Assembly (NCBI RefSeq): GCF_008704495.1
Contig: NZ_CP023699.1
Location: 7,068,001 to 7,132,000 of the forward strand
Direction of reading: 5' to 3'
Origin: Streptomyces kanamyceticus
GTDB lineage: Bacteria > Actinomycetota > Actinomycetes > Streptomycetales > Streptomycetaceae
Length of the DNA: 64,000 bases
The translations under genes were made by a program, and so were the position numbers. A model generated the notes under the pieces. That model made no database searches. It saw nothing but the letters and a program-made list of their open reading frames with translations, and had not been told where the DNA came from. Shown here piece by piece: positions 26,861 to 35,112 of this stretch (position 1 is its first letter; each line of letters opens with the position of its first letter).

Positions 26861-27600
26861 ACGCCGCGCCCGCCGACCAGATCCGACTGCTCGACGTCCA
26901 GGCCCTGGACGTACGCCTGCAGCAGCTCGCGCACAAGAGGAAGTCGCTGCCCGAGCACGCCGAGATCGAGTCGCTGACCAAGGACCTCTCGCAGCTGCGC
27001 GACCTGCTCGTCGCCTCGACGACCGAGGAGAGCGACTGCGCCCGCGAGCAGACCAAGGCCGAGCAGGACGTCGACCAGGTCCGCCAGCGCGCGGCCCGCG
27101 ACCAGCAGCGCCTGGACTCGGGCGCGGTCACCTCGCCCAAGGACCTGGAGAGCCTCCAGCGGGAGATCGCCTCGCTCGCCAAGCGCCAGGGTGACCTGGA
27201 GGACGTCGTCCTGGAGGTCATGGAGCGCCGCGAGTCCGCGCAGGAGCGGGTCGGCGAGCTCACCGGGCGCGTCTCCTCGGTCCAGTCGAAGATCGACGAC
27301 GCGACGGGCCGCCGCGACTCCGCCTTCGGCGAGCTCGACGGCGAGGCCGCGACGGTCGGCAAGGAGCGCGCGGTCGTGGCGGGTTCGATCCCGGCCGACC
27401 TGCTCAAGCTGTACGACCGGCTGCGCGAGAAGGCGGGCGGCATCGGCGCCGCGCGGCTCAACCAGCGCCGCTGCGAGGGCTGCCGCCTTGAGCTCGACAT
27501 CACCGAGTTCAACGAGGTGAAGGCGGCGTCCCCGGACACGGTCGTGCGCTGCGAGAACTGCAGCCGCATCCTGGTCCGTACGTCCGAGTCCGGCCTGTAA
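26857..27600 (+). CDS. C4 zinc-ribbon, coiled-coil protein (CT398-like), probable CTG start
   Basis: 247 aa. The Nif3 stop overlaps a CTG at 26857 (CTGA) with GGAG 8 nt upstream; no ATG/GTG is available before the conserved coiled coil, so CTG initiation is likely. Residues 15-180 are a long heptad-rich antiparallel coiled coil; the C-terminus has CEGCRLELD and CENCSRILV, a four-Cys zinc ribbon. The family binds nucleic acid or acts as an adaptor. Conserved next to Nif3 and RNase HI in actinobacteria. Confidence 0.87.
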   Translation: MNAAPADQIRLLDVQALDVRLQQLAHKRKSLPEHAEIESLTKDLSQLRDLLVASTTEESDCAREQTKAEQDVDQVRQRAARDQQRLDSGAVTSPKDLESLQREIASLAKRQGDLEDVVLEVMERRESAQERVGELTGRVSSVQSKIDDATGRRDSAFGELDGEAATVGKERAVVAGSIPADLLKLYDRLREKAGGIGAARLNQRRCEGCRLELDITEFNEVKAASPDTVVRCENCSRILVRTSESGL

Positions 27601-27612
27601 GGACCCCCGTCC

Positions 27613-28869
27613 ATGCGCGAGTTCATCGTCGAGGCCGACGGCGGCTCCCGGGGCAACCCGGGGCCCGCGGGCTACGGCTCAGTGGTCATCGACGCCACCA
27701 CGGGGGAGACCCTGATGGAGGCCGCCGAGTACATCGGCGTCGCGACGAACAACGTCGCCGAGTACAAGGGCCTGGTGGCAGGCCTCAAGGCGGCCCACCA
27801 GCTGGACCCGGCCGCCTCGGTGCACGTGCGCATGGACTCCAAGCTCGTCGTCGAGCAGATGTCGGGCCGCTGGAAGATCAAGCACCCCGACATGAAGCCG
27901 CTCGCCGCCGAGGCCGCGCGGGTCTTCCCGTCGTCCCAGGTGACGTACGAGTGGATCCCGCGCGAGAAGAACAAGCACGCCGACCGGCTCGCGAACGAGG
28001 CGATGGACGCGGGCAAGCGGGGGGAGCGGTGGTCGCCTTCGGCGTCCACCGCGGAGTTCGACGCGCGGGCCGCGCGGTCGGCCGCCGAGGCTCCGGCCGG
28101 TCCGCCGGGGGACGCCGCGGCGGGCGCGGCGAAGGCACGCGCGGCGCTGGCGACGACGGCCGACGCGCGGGCGGCGGGCAACTCGGCGGCGGCTCCGGCC
28201 GCCAAGGCGGCGGCACCGCCCGTCGGCTGGGCCGCCCCCGCCGACCTGGGAGCCCCCGCGACCTTCGTCCTGCTGCGGCACGGCGAGACTCCCCTCACGC
28301 CCGAGAAGCGGTTCTCCGGGAGCGGCGGCAGCGACCCGTCCCTCTCGGACGCGGGCCGCGAGCAGGTCGAACGCGCGGCGGCGGCGCTGGCCGCGCGCGG
28401 CACGATCCAGGCCGTCGTCTCCTCGCCGCTCAAGCGCTGCCAGGAGACCGCGCACACCGTCGCCGCCCGCCTCGGACTCGACGTACATCTCGAAGAGGGC
28501 CTGCGCGAGACGGACTTCGGGGCCTGGGAGGGGCTGACGTTCGGCGAGGTGCGCGAGCGCCAGCCCGAGGAGCTGACCGCCTGGCTGGCCTCGCCGAAGG
28601 TGGCGCCGCCCGGCGGAGAGTCGTTCGCGACGGTCACCCGCAGGGTGTCGGCGGCGCGCGACCGCCTGACCGGGACCTACGCGGGCCGCACGGTGCTGCT
28701 CGTCACCCACGTCACGCCGATCAAGACGCTGGTGCGCCTCGCGCTCGGCGCCCCGCCGGAGTCCCTGTTCCGCATGGAGCTCTCCGCGGCGTCGGTGTCG
28801 GCGGTGGCGTACTACGCCGACGGCAACGCTTCCGTACGGCTTCTGAACGACACGTCACACCTGCGCTGA
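27613..28869 (+). CDS. Bifunctional RNase HI / histidine phosphatase (CobC-like)
   Basis: 418 aa. N-terminal RNase HI: Asp in FIVEADGGSRGNPGPAGYG, Glu in NNVAEYKGLVAGL, Asp in HVRMDSKLVVEQM and Asp of HADRLANEA. An Ala/Gly/Pro-rich linker of about 75 residues follows, then a phosphoglycerate-mutase-like phosphatase with FVLLRHGETPLTPEKRFSG, SPLKRCQETAH, LRETDFGAWEG and LLVTHVTPIK. The mycobacterial homologue cuts RNA-DNA hybrids and has alpha-ribazole phosphatase activity for cobalamin. It lies 12 nt behind the zinc-ribbon gene. Confidence 0.93.
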   Translation: MREFIVEADGGSRGNPGPAGYGSVVIDATTGETLMEAAEYIGVATNNVAEYKGLVAGLKAAHQLDPAASVHVRMDSKLVVEQMSGRWKIKHPDMKPLAAEAARVFPSSQVTYEWIPREKNKHADRLANEAMDAGKRGERWSPSASTAEFDARAARSAAEAPAGPPGDAAAGAAKARAALATTADARAAGNSAAAPAAKAAAPPVGWAAPADLGAPATFVLLRHGETPLTPEKRFSGSGGSDPSLSDAGREQVERAAAALAARGTIQAVVSSPLKRCQETAHTVAARLGLDVHLEEGLRETDFGAWEGLTFGEVRERQPEELTAWLASPKVAPPGGESFATVTRRVSAARDRLTGTYAGRTVLLVTHVTPIKTLVRLALGAPPESLFRMELSAASVSAVAYYADGNASVRLLNDTSHLR

Positions 28870-28876
28870 GCTCGGC

Positions 28877-29518
28877 TCACAGGGCCTGACGCAGCGACGC
28901 CGCCTCGCGCGCCAGGGACTCGACGCGGTCCCAGTCCTTCGCCGCGACGGCGTCCGCGGGAAGCATCCAACTGCCGCCCACGCAGCCGACGTTCTTCAGC
29001 GCGAGGTACGAGGGCGCGGAGGCCGGGGTGATCCCGCCGGTCGGGCAGAACCGCGCCTGCGGCAGCGGTGCGCCGAGCGACTTCAGGTAGGCGGTGCCGC
29101 CCGCGGCCTCGGCCGGGAAGAACTTCATCTCGCTGACGCCGCGCTCCAGCAGCGCCACGACCTCCGAGGTCGTCGAGACGCCGGGCAGGAACGGCACGCC
29201 GGAGCCCCGCATCGCGTCGAGCAGTGTGTCCGTCCAGCCCGGGCTGACGAGGAAGCGGGCGCCCGCTTCCACGGAATCGGCGACGTTCCGCGCCGAGATG
29301 ACGGTGCCCGCGCCGACCACCGCGTCCGGCACGTCGGCGGCGATGGCCGAGATCGCGTCGAGCGCGACGGGCGTGCGCAGGGTCACCTCGATCGCGGGCA
29401 GCCCGCCCGCGACCAGGGCACGCGCCATCGGCACGGCGTCGTCGAGGTCATCGACGACGACCACGGGGACGACGGGGGCGAGATCGAGTACGGAGGGCGC
29501 GGAGGAGGTCGAGGTCAT
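28877..29518 (-). CDS. eda: 2-keto-3-deoxy-6-phosphogluconate aldolase
   Basis: 213 aa, ATG with GGAGGAGG upstream. TIM-barrel class I aldolase: Glu in AIEVTLRTPVALDAI, GAGTVI, FLVSPGWTD, and Schiff-base Lys in SEMKFFPAEAAGG, then FCPTGGITPASA. It cleaves KDPG to pyruvate and glyceraldehyde 3-phosphate (or a related keto acid). It stands alone, convergent with the RNase HI gene. A strong 13-bp-arm palindrome at 29542-29573 sits right upstream and is a likely operator. Confidence 0.92.
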   Translation of the reverse strand: MTSTSSAPSVLDLAPVVPVVVVDDLDDAVPMARALVAGGLPAIEVTLRTPVALDAISAIAADVPDAVVGAGTVISARNVADSVEAGARFLVSPGWTDTLLDAMRGSGVPFLPGVSTTSEVVALLERGVSEMKFFPAEAAGGTAYLKSLGAPLPQARFCPTGGITPASAPSYLALKNVGCVGGSWMLPADAVAAKDWDRVESLAREAASLRQAL

Positions 29519-29541
29519 AGGGGCATCCTGCACCGGCGTAC

Positions 29542-29573
29542 GCAGCATGCGCAAAGGGTGTTGCGCATGCTGC
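29542..29573. promoter_or_regulatory. Large palindrome, likely eda operator
   Basis: Perfect 13-nt arms GCAGCATGCGCAA and TTGCGCATGCTGC separated by AGGGTG, 24 nt before the eda start. The TTGCGCA/TGCGCAA core and full symmetry fit a dimeric sugar-acid regulator (IclR, GntR or LacI type). Confidence 0.65.
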
Positions 29574-29607
29574 AACGGGTGTCGTGCGTGGCCCCTCGCG
29601 TGACCCC

Positions 29608-30414
29608 TCAATGGATCTCGCGGACCACCACGTCCAGGGCCCACGGCTTGCCCGCCTTGGCCGGAGCCTCGGCCTCCACGACATGGCCTAGGTCGCGCAG
29701 CGCCTCGACCAGCTGGGCCGGGTCCTTGGGCTGGGTGCCGGTGGTGAGCAGGGTCCGGACGATGCGGCCCTTCGTCGCCTTGTTGAAGTGCGACACGACG
29801 GACCGCTTCTCGGCCCCCGTGCCCGGGTCGATCTGCGAGTGCAGCACCCGCACGGTCGCCGTCCGCCCCGCGACCTCGCCCTTCGGCTTCCACGCCGCCG
29901 CGTACGCCGACGAACGCAGGTCGAGTACGAGCCCGTCGCCCGCCGCCTCGGGCATGACGGAGGCCATCGGCGTACGCCAGTGGGCGCCGAGCGCGCCGAG
30001 CCCCGGCAGCTTCACGCCCATCGAGCAGCGGTAGGACGGGATCCTGTCGCCCACCCCGACGGCGCCCCACAGGCCGGAGAAGACGAGCAGCGAACGGGTG
30101 GCGCGGCGCTTGGCCGCGGCGTCGAGCGAGGCGAGGTCCAGGGCGTCGTACAGGACGCCCGTGTAGACCTCCCCGGCGGGACGCGCGCCCGCCGTGCGCA
30201 GCTCGGTGTTCTTCGCGACCTCGCCGCGCAGTCCTTCACTCAGGCCGAGTACGTCCCGTGCCTTCTCCTCATCGGCGGCACACAGCTCGACCAACTCGTC
30301 GAGCACCGCCTGCCGGGCGTCGGCCAGCCCTTGCAGGGACAGCGACTCCGGTTTGAGGGGGGCACCCCGGCCGGAGGGGGCCTTGCCTTCGGACGGCGGG
30401 AGCAGGACGAGCAC
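29608..30414 (-). CDS. yaaA: YaaA-family peroxide-stress protein (DUF328)
   Basis: 268 aa. MLVLLPPSEGKAPSGRG is the family's opening, followed by VYTGVLYDALDLASLDAAAK, LLVFSGLWGAVGVGDRIPSY and VVSHFNKATKGRIVR, all diagnostic. In E. coli YaaA lowers free iron and binds DNA during H2O2 stress; the same is inferred here. Monocistronic, upstream of eda on the same strand, with the eda operator in between. Confidence 0.92.
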   Translation of the reverse strand: MLVLLPPSEGKAPSGRGAPLKPESLSLQGLADARQAVLDELVELCAADEEKARDVLGLSEGLRGEVAKNTELRTAGARPAGEVYTGVLYDALDLASLDAAAKRRATRSLLVFSGLWGAVGVGDRIPSYRCSMGVKLPGLGALGAHWRTPMASVMPEAAGDGLVLDLRSSAYAAAWKPKGEVAGRTATVRVLHSQIDPGTGAEKRSVVSHFNKATKGRIVRTLLTTGTQPKDPAQLVEALRDLGHVVEAEAPAKAGKPWALDVVVREIH

Positions 30415-30579
30415 GGTGGACTCCTTGGGCGGTGCGGGGAGGGGGGTGCGGCCCCCTCGAAATCGTACGGGCTCCTACGCCGCCGCTTCGCGGCGGATTA
30501 TCCCCACCCGCCCACCCGTGTCTCCGCGACGGGCCCTTCCTGTAGGAGCCGCCTCGCTTGCTGTGGGGCGGGGCCGCGG

Positions 30580-30668
30580 CGGTATGTCCGTCCTCGCCGT
30601 CCCAGGCGCACCGCCACGGCTTGGGCACCTCGGAAAGAGGCCCCCAGTGCTCCGGGCGGACATACCGC
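30580..30668. repeat. Long-range inverted repeat in the 30415-30947 gap
   Basis: GCGGTATGTCCG near 30579-30590 is complemented by CGGACATACCGC near 30657-30668, with a 66-nt GC-rich loop. A second pair, GGCTCCTAC and GTAGGAGCC (about 30468 and 30541), brackets it on the left. These look like dispersed streptomycete intergenic repeats. I see no gene in the rest of this 530-bp gap apart from the leaderless promoter at its right end. Confidence 0.5.
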
Positions 30669-30935
30669 CACGTCCCCTCAGGAGCGCTCGCGACTGCGGG
30701 CCGGTGGGCAGAACCGCTCCCGCTGGCCGGTGGGCCGCTCCCGCTGTGGGCAAATGTTCCGCACGGCGAGTGGGGTCTCCCCTGCTCGAGCGAAGCCGAG
30801 AGCTTGGGGAAGGGTGGGCACAGCCCCCGTCGCCGAGGGGCGGAGCGGGAGCACAAGCCACGGTGCGGGTGGAGGCAGTCCACGGTGCCGAGGGAGACGG
30901 AAGCCCCACCAGGTGCCAAGCCGCCCACCCCGCCC

Positions 30936-30941
30936 TACGCT
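30936..30941 (+). promoter_or_regulatory. -10 element TACGCT placed for leaderless transcription
   Basis: TACGCT ends 6 nt before the ATG at 30948, and no ribosome site is visible upstream. The spacing would start transcription at or next to the A of the start codon, as in many actinobacterial leaderless mRNAs. Confidence 0.5.
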
Positions 30942-30947
30942 CAATGC

Positions 30948-32396
30948 ATGCCCCGGCGCCACCTCCACGTGACCGGCGCGGCGGAGGCCCCGTTGCGGGT
31001 CGCGCTGCGTGATCTGCGGATGAAGTTGGACGTGCCCGAAGCGTTCCCCGCCGATGTGCTCGCGGAAGCGGAGCGGGCCGCCGCCGAGCCCCGGCTTCCC
31101 GAGCACGACGCCACCGACATCCCCCTGTTCACCATCGACCCGCCCACCTCCGTCGACCTCGACCAGGCCATGCACCTGGCACGCCGCGACGGAGGCGGCG
31201 GCGGGTTCCGTGTGCGGTACGCGATCGCCGACGTCGCCGCGTACGTCACCCCCACCGGCCCGCTCGACGCCGAGGCGCACCGGCGCGTCACCACCCTCTA
31301 TTTCCCCGACGAGAAGATCCCCCTGCACCCCACCGCGCTGAGCGAGGGCGCCGCGAGCCTGCTCCCGGGGCAGACCTGCCCCGCCGTCCTGTGGACGATC
31401 GACCTGGACGCGGACGGTCGCGCCGAGCGGACCGACGTGCGCCGCGCCCTCGTACGCAGCCGGGCCAAGCTCGACTACGACGGGGTGCAGAAGGCCATCG
31501 ACGACGGCACGGCGGAAGAGCCCCTCGCCCTGCTGCGGGACATCGGGAAGCTGCGCGAGCAACTGGAGGTCGACCGGGGCGGCATCTCCCTGAACGTGCC
31601 CGAGCAGGAGATCGTCGAGCGGTCGGGAAGGTACGAACTCGCCTTCCGCGCACCACTCCCCGCCGACGGCTGGAACGCCCAGATCTCCCTGCTCACCGGC
31701 ATGGCCGCCGCCGAGATCATGATCGGCTCGGGGACGGGCGTCCTGCGGACCCTGCCGACCGCCCCGGACGGCGCGGTCGGCCGACTGCGCCGCACCGCGG
31801 AGGCGCTCCGCATCGACTGGCCGCACCACGTGCCGTACGCGGAGCTCGTACGCTCGCTCGACCCGCGCAAGCCGCACCACGCCGCCTTCCTCCAGGAGTG
31901 CACGACGCTGCTGCGCGGCGCGGGCTACACGGTGTTCTCCGGCGGCGCGGTCCCCGAACTCACCACGCACGCCGCGGTCGCCGCCCCCTACGCCCACTGC
32001 ACCGCACCGCTGCGCCGCCTCGTCGACCGCTACGCCTCCGAGCTCTGCGTCGCGGCCTGCGCGGGCGCGGGCGTCCCGCAGTGGGTGCTCGGCGCGCTCG
32101 ACGCGCTGCCCAAGGAGATGGCCGACGGCACCCGGCGCGGCAACACCGTGGAGCGCGCGTGCGTGGACATCGTCGAGGCCGCGCTGCTCAAGGAGCGGGT
32201 CGGCGAGATCTTCGACGCGGTGGTGGTGGACGTCAAGGAGGGCGAACCGGCCGTCGGTACGGTGCAGTTGACCGATCCCGCGGTGGTGGCCCGGATCGAG
32301 GGCGGCGCGGCGAAGCTGCCGCTGGGGGAGCGGCTGCGGGTCCGACTCACCCAGGCGGACCCCGGAACGGCGACGGTTCAGTTCGCGCCCGCGTGA
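30948..32396 (+). CDS. RNB-domain 3'-5' exoribonuclease (RNase II/R family), short form
   Basis: 482 aa, essentially one RNB catalytic domain without the flanking cold-shock and S1 domains of E. coli RNase II/R. The metal site reads FTIDPPTSVDLDQAMHL (about 62-78); the usual fourth Asp of DxDD is Gln here. Later blocks YFPDEKIPLHPTALSEG, GISLNVPEQEI and YAHCTAPLRRLVDRYASE match the family. It should degrade RNA with divalent metal. Probably leaderless. Its 3' end overlaps the convergent gene by 19 nt. Confidence 0.88.
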   Translation: MPRRHLHVTGAAEAPLRVALRDLRMKLDVPEAFPADVLAEAERAAAEPRLPEHDATDIPLFTIDPPTSVDLDQAMHLARRDGGGGGFRVRYAIADVAAYVTPTGPLDAEAHRRVTTLYFPDEKIPLHPTALSEGAASLLPGQTCPAVLWTIDLDADGRAERTDVRRALVRSRAKLDYDGVQKAIDDGTAEEPLALLRDIGKLREQLEVDRGGISLNVPEQEIVERSGRYELAFRAPLPADGWNAQISLLTGMAAAEIMIGSGTGVLRTLPTAPDGAVGRLRRTAEALRIDWPHHVPYAELVRSLDPRKPHHAAFLQECTTLLRGAGYTVFSGGAVPELTTHAAVAAPYAHCTAPLRRLVDRYASELCVAACAGAGVPQWVLGALDALPKEMADGTRRGNTVERACVDIVEAALLKERVGEIFDAVVVDVKEGEPAVGTVQLTDPAVVARIEGGAAKLPLGERLRVRLTQADPGTATVQFAPA

Positions 32397-33046
32397 GGGC
32401 GACCGAGGTCGGGGAGGGCGGCGAGCCGCTCCCGCAGCGCGGCGATGAGCTGGTCGGGCTCGTCGGCGTGCAGTCGTACCGTCGTCACCTCGCGGCGCTT
32501 CCCGAGGAAGCCGACGGCGGTGACGGGCCCGGCGAGCTCCAGGGTGAGTGACGTCGTCGAGGCGACGGGCAGGTCGAGCACCCCGTCCGCGGGCTCGTGC
32601 GTGAACAGCCGCTCGGCGCGCACCGCCGCGATCCGCGCGAGGGGTATCCGCAGGTCATGGTGGGCGCCCTGGCGCACCCGCAGCGCGTCGGGCGACAGGA
32701 CGTGCGGCCGGGTCACCGACGCGGCGTGGATGCCGAGCATCAGGGTCACGCTGTAGATGTCGATCACCAGCATCACGGCGTGGGCGGTCGGCCAGTTCCG
32801 GAGCAGCACGGCCATCCCGAACGCCTCGACGACACAGACGAACGTCAGCCCGTACATGATCGCCGCCTGGCCGCGGGCGTGCCCGAAGGCGAGGTCGCCC
32901 GCGCCGTCGCGCATGCCGTGCCGCCGTCGGGTCACCCACATCGCGAGGCTGACCAGGACGCGCAGCTCGTGTCCGACGAGTCGCCGCGCGGGCGTCGGTA
33001 GGAGTGTCGTGAGCCTGTTCATCAGCCTGTTCATCAGCCTGTTCAT
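32378..33046 (-). CDS. Membrane protein with PH-like C-terminal domain
   Basis: 222 aa. The N-terminus MNRLMNRLMNRL is three copies of a 12-nt repeat, each giving a possible Met start; the first overlaps the MerR stop (ATGA) and is preferred. Two or three helices lie at about 60-115 (MYGLTFVCVVEAFGMAVLL, AVMLVIDIYSVTLMLGIHAA). The rest (VLSPDALRVRQGAHHDLRIP onward) looks like a bacterial PH-type beta domain. Coupled to the MerR regulator, so probably its target or sensor. Function unknown. Confidence 0.65.
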   Translation of the reverse strand: MNRLMNRLMNRLTTLLPTPARRLVGHELRVLVSLAMWVTRRRHGMRDGAGDLAFGHARGQAAIMYGLTFVCVVEAFGMAVLLRNWPTAHAVMLVIDIYSVTLMLGIHAASVTRPHVLSPDALRVRQGAHHDLRIPLARIAAVRAERLFTHEPADGVLDLPVASTTSLTLELAGPVTAVGFLGKRREVTTVRLHADEPDQLIAALRERLAALPDLGRPHAGAN

Positions 33047-33897
33047 CGGGTCCCCTCTCGTCCTTCGTCGGACCGGTCCGACGCGCGCCGGGCGAGCAGT
33101 CCCATCGCGCGCTGCACGGCCGCGGCCTGCGCGGGCGCGAAGTCCGCGAGGAAGGCTTCGAGGAACCCGTCGTCGCGGACCGGGCGGCCCTCGGCGAAGG
33201 CCTGTGCGCCCTCGCTGCCGAGATGCGTCAGGAGCGAGTCGGGCAGGGCGTCGACGAGCGTGCGCGCCGCCTCGTCCACGGCGGCCTGGGTGCGGGGGTC
33301 CGCGAGGTCGGCGTCGGCGAGGGCGTCGAGCCGCTCGTACACCGCGTGGGCCCGCTCGACGGCCCCCGGCGTACTGAGGGCGGGGCGCAGCGCGGTGAGG
33401 AAGGCGGCGCGGTCCTCCGGCGAGGCGGTGGTGTCGAACAGGGCGAGGAACTCACGGTCCTTGGCGGCCATCACGGACTCCGGGCGGGTGCGCTCCGCCG
33501 TCGCGTGTGCCATCTCGCCGAAGAAGGCGGCCAGTTCGGGGGAGACGGGCCCTTCGGGCGAGAGGCGCCCGTGCTCCGCGTCGTCGAGGAGCGGGCGCAG
33601 CCGTTTCCTGCGCTCCCGGATCGCGTCCTCCTGCCGTGCGAGGTCCGCGTCCAGTTCGGCGAGGACCTCGGCGAGGTCGCGGCCCGCGTCGTCCGCGAGC
33701 ACGTCCCGTACCTCGGTGAGCCCGAGGCCGAGCTCGGTGAGCCGCCGGACGCGGGCCAGGGCGACGGCGTGCCGCAGCCCGTACTCGCGGTAGCCGTTGG
33801 ACCGCCGTTCGGGCTCGGGCAGCAGGCCCAGGTGGTGGTAGTGCCTGATGGCACGCGTGGTGACGCCGACGAGGCCGGCGAGCTCTCCGATCCGCAT
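33043..33897 (-). CDS. MerR-family transcriptional regulator
   Basis: 284 aa. N-terminal winged helix MRIGELAGLVGVTTRAIRHY then HHLGLLPEPERRSNGYREYG, helical linker RRLTELGLGLTEVRDVLADD, and a long helical C-terminal domain (120-284) without Cys ligands, pointing to a small-molecule or protein effector rather than metal. Start ATG; 4-nt overlap with the following membrane gene suggests it regulates that pair. Confidence 0.9.
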   Translation of the reverse strand: MRIGELAGLVGVTTRAIRHYHHLGLLPEPERRSNGYREYGLRHAVALARVRRLTELGLGLTEVRDVLADDAGRDLAEVLAELDADLARQEDAIRERRKRLRPLLDDAEHGRLSPEGPVSPELAAFFGEMAHATAERTRPESVMAAKDREFLALFDTTASPEDRAAFLTALRPALSTPGAVERAHAVYERLDALADADLADPRTQAAVDEAARTLVDALPDSLLTHLGSEGAQAFAEGRPVRDDGFLEAFLADFAPAQAAAVQRAMGLLARRASDRSDEGREGTR

Positions 33898-34006
33898 GGG
33901 CCCAGTAGAAACGTTGACGCTGCGGCAAGGTCAAGGCGACGCGACCGGTGGCGACCGGCGGGGGTCGGTGGGGGGCCGCCCGGCGATTTCCACGACGGCC
34001 GGAGCC

Positions 34007-34054
34007 TTGACGGCTAACTGCGTTAGCCATAATGTCTGGCTAACGCAGTTAGCC
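34007..34054 (+). promoter_or_regulatory. Promoter with two TetR operators
   Basis: TTGACG (34007-34012) and TAATGT (34030-34035) are spaced 17 nt. One palindrome, GGCTAACTGCGTTAGCC (34012-34028), fills the spacer; a second, GGCTAACGCAGTTAGCC (34038-34054), covers the start region. Each is a near-perfect 17-mer built on GGCTAAC/GTTAGCC half sites. The TetR gene at 34516 in the same transcript is the obvious ligand, giving autoregulation. Confidence 0.8.
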
Positions 34055-34076
34055 GCCCATTTCCGAGGAGGACCTG

Positions 34077-34523
34077 ATGAGCACGCTGACCCCCGCTCCC
34101 ACTCCCGCCCCTGTCTCCGGCCCCGCCCTCGGCAAGACCGCGAAGTGGACCCTCGTCCGCCGCGCCGCCTGGCTCGCCAACGCTCTCTTCTGGTCGGCCT
34201 TCGCGGTGCTCGAAGGCGTCAACCACGGCTGGCTCGCGGGGCTGCTCGCCGGACTCTTCTTCATCGCCCCCGACCTGACGTTCCTGGTGGGCCTGCGCGA
34301 CGCGCCCAAGATGGCCCGCGGCCAGCTCCCGCCCCGCGCGGTCCCGTACTACAACACGGCCCACCGGGCCCTGGTCCCCGTCGCGCTCATCGCGCTCTAC
34401 CCCTTCTCGCCCGTCGTCTGGGCCCCGGCCTTCGCCGCCCTGTGCGGCTGGCTCGCCCACATCTCGTACGATCGCGCCTTCGGCTATGGACTCCGTACGA
34501 AGGAAGGGTTCCAGCGTGGCTGA
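34077..34523 (+). CDS. DUF4260-like small membrane protein
   Basis: 148 aa with GAGGAGG ahead of the ATG. Four hydrophobic segments: around LANALFWSAFAVLEG, LLAGLFFIAPDLTFLVG, HRALVPVALIALYPFSPVVW and AFAALCGWLAHISYDRAFGY. The pattern FFIAPDLTFLVG...YYNTAHRALVP...WLAHISYDRAFGYGL is that of DUF4260. Role unknown; overlaps the TetR regulator that probably represses it. Confidence 0.82.
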   Translation: MSTLTPAPTPAPVSGPALGKTAKWTLVRRAAWLANALFWSAFAVLEGVNHGWLAGLLAGLFFIAPDLTFLVGLRDAPKMARGQLPPRAVPYYNTAHRALVPVALIALYPFSPVVWAPAFAALCGWLAHISYDRAFGYGLRTKEGFQRG

Positions 34524-35073
34524 CAAGCACCGGACCGACGATCTCCCGACGTGGGGGGCGCACCTCACCCCCCGTGCCAGGGAGATCGTCGGCGCCGCCC
34601 GCGAACTCCTGGAGGAGTCCGGCGCCGAGAAGCTCACGATGCGCTCACTCGCCGACCGGCTCGGCATCAAGGCGCCATCGCTCTACAAGCACTTCCCCGA
34701 CAAGTCCGCGGTGGAGGTCGAGCTGATCGCGCAGCTGCTCGACGAGTCGGCGCGGGCCTGCGAGGAGGCGGAGGCCGCTGCGTCGGGCTCGCTCGACGCC
34801 CTGACCGACGCGTACCGCGCGTACGCCCTGGCCCACCCCCACCTCTACCGCCTGGCCACCGAACGCCCACTCCCGCGCCACGCCCTGCCACCGGGCCTGG
34901 AGAACCGTGCCGCGGCCCCCCTCGTGCGGGCCTGCGACGGCGACGCCGACCTGGCCAGGGCCGCCTGGGCGTTCGCGCACGGCATGGTCATCCTGGAGAT
35001 CCACGGCCGCTTTCCCGAGGGCGCGGACCTCGGAGCGGCATGGAAGAGGGGCACGCGCGCGTTGGACCGCTGA
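34516..35073 (+). CDS. TetR-family repressor
   Basis: 185 aa from the GTG at 34516 (GGAAGGG upstream), overlapping the DUF4260 stop by 8 nt. HTH at about 23-65: REIVGAARELLEESGAEKLT then MRSLADRLGIKAPSLYKHFP. C-terminal domain 90-180 is the TetR_C_33/WHG kind (LATERPLPRHALPPG, AWAFAHGMVILEIHGRFP). It should bind the paired palindromes at 34012-34054. Confidence 0.92.
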   Translation: MADKHRTDDLPTWGAHLTPRAREIVGAARELLEESGAEKLTMRSLADRLGIKAPSLYKHFPDKSAVEVELIAQLLDESARACEEAEAAASGSLDALTDAYRAYALAHPHLYRLATERPLPRHALPPGLENRAAAPLVRACDGDADLARAAWAFAHGMVILEIHGRFPEGADLGAAWKRGTRALDR

Positions 35074-35112
35074 CGGGGTGAGCGGCGGGCCAGGGGATAC
35101 CGGGGGCGTGGG

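Noticed and set aside
30558..30947. N-terminal extension of the RNB protein
   Set aside because: Open frame is Arg/Gly/Pro-rich, crosses inverted repeats and lacks family similarity; the ATG at 30948 with a leaderless promoter is better.
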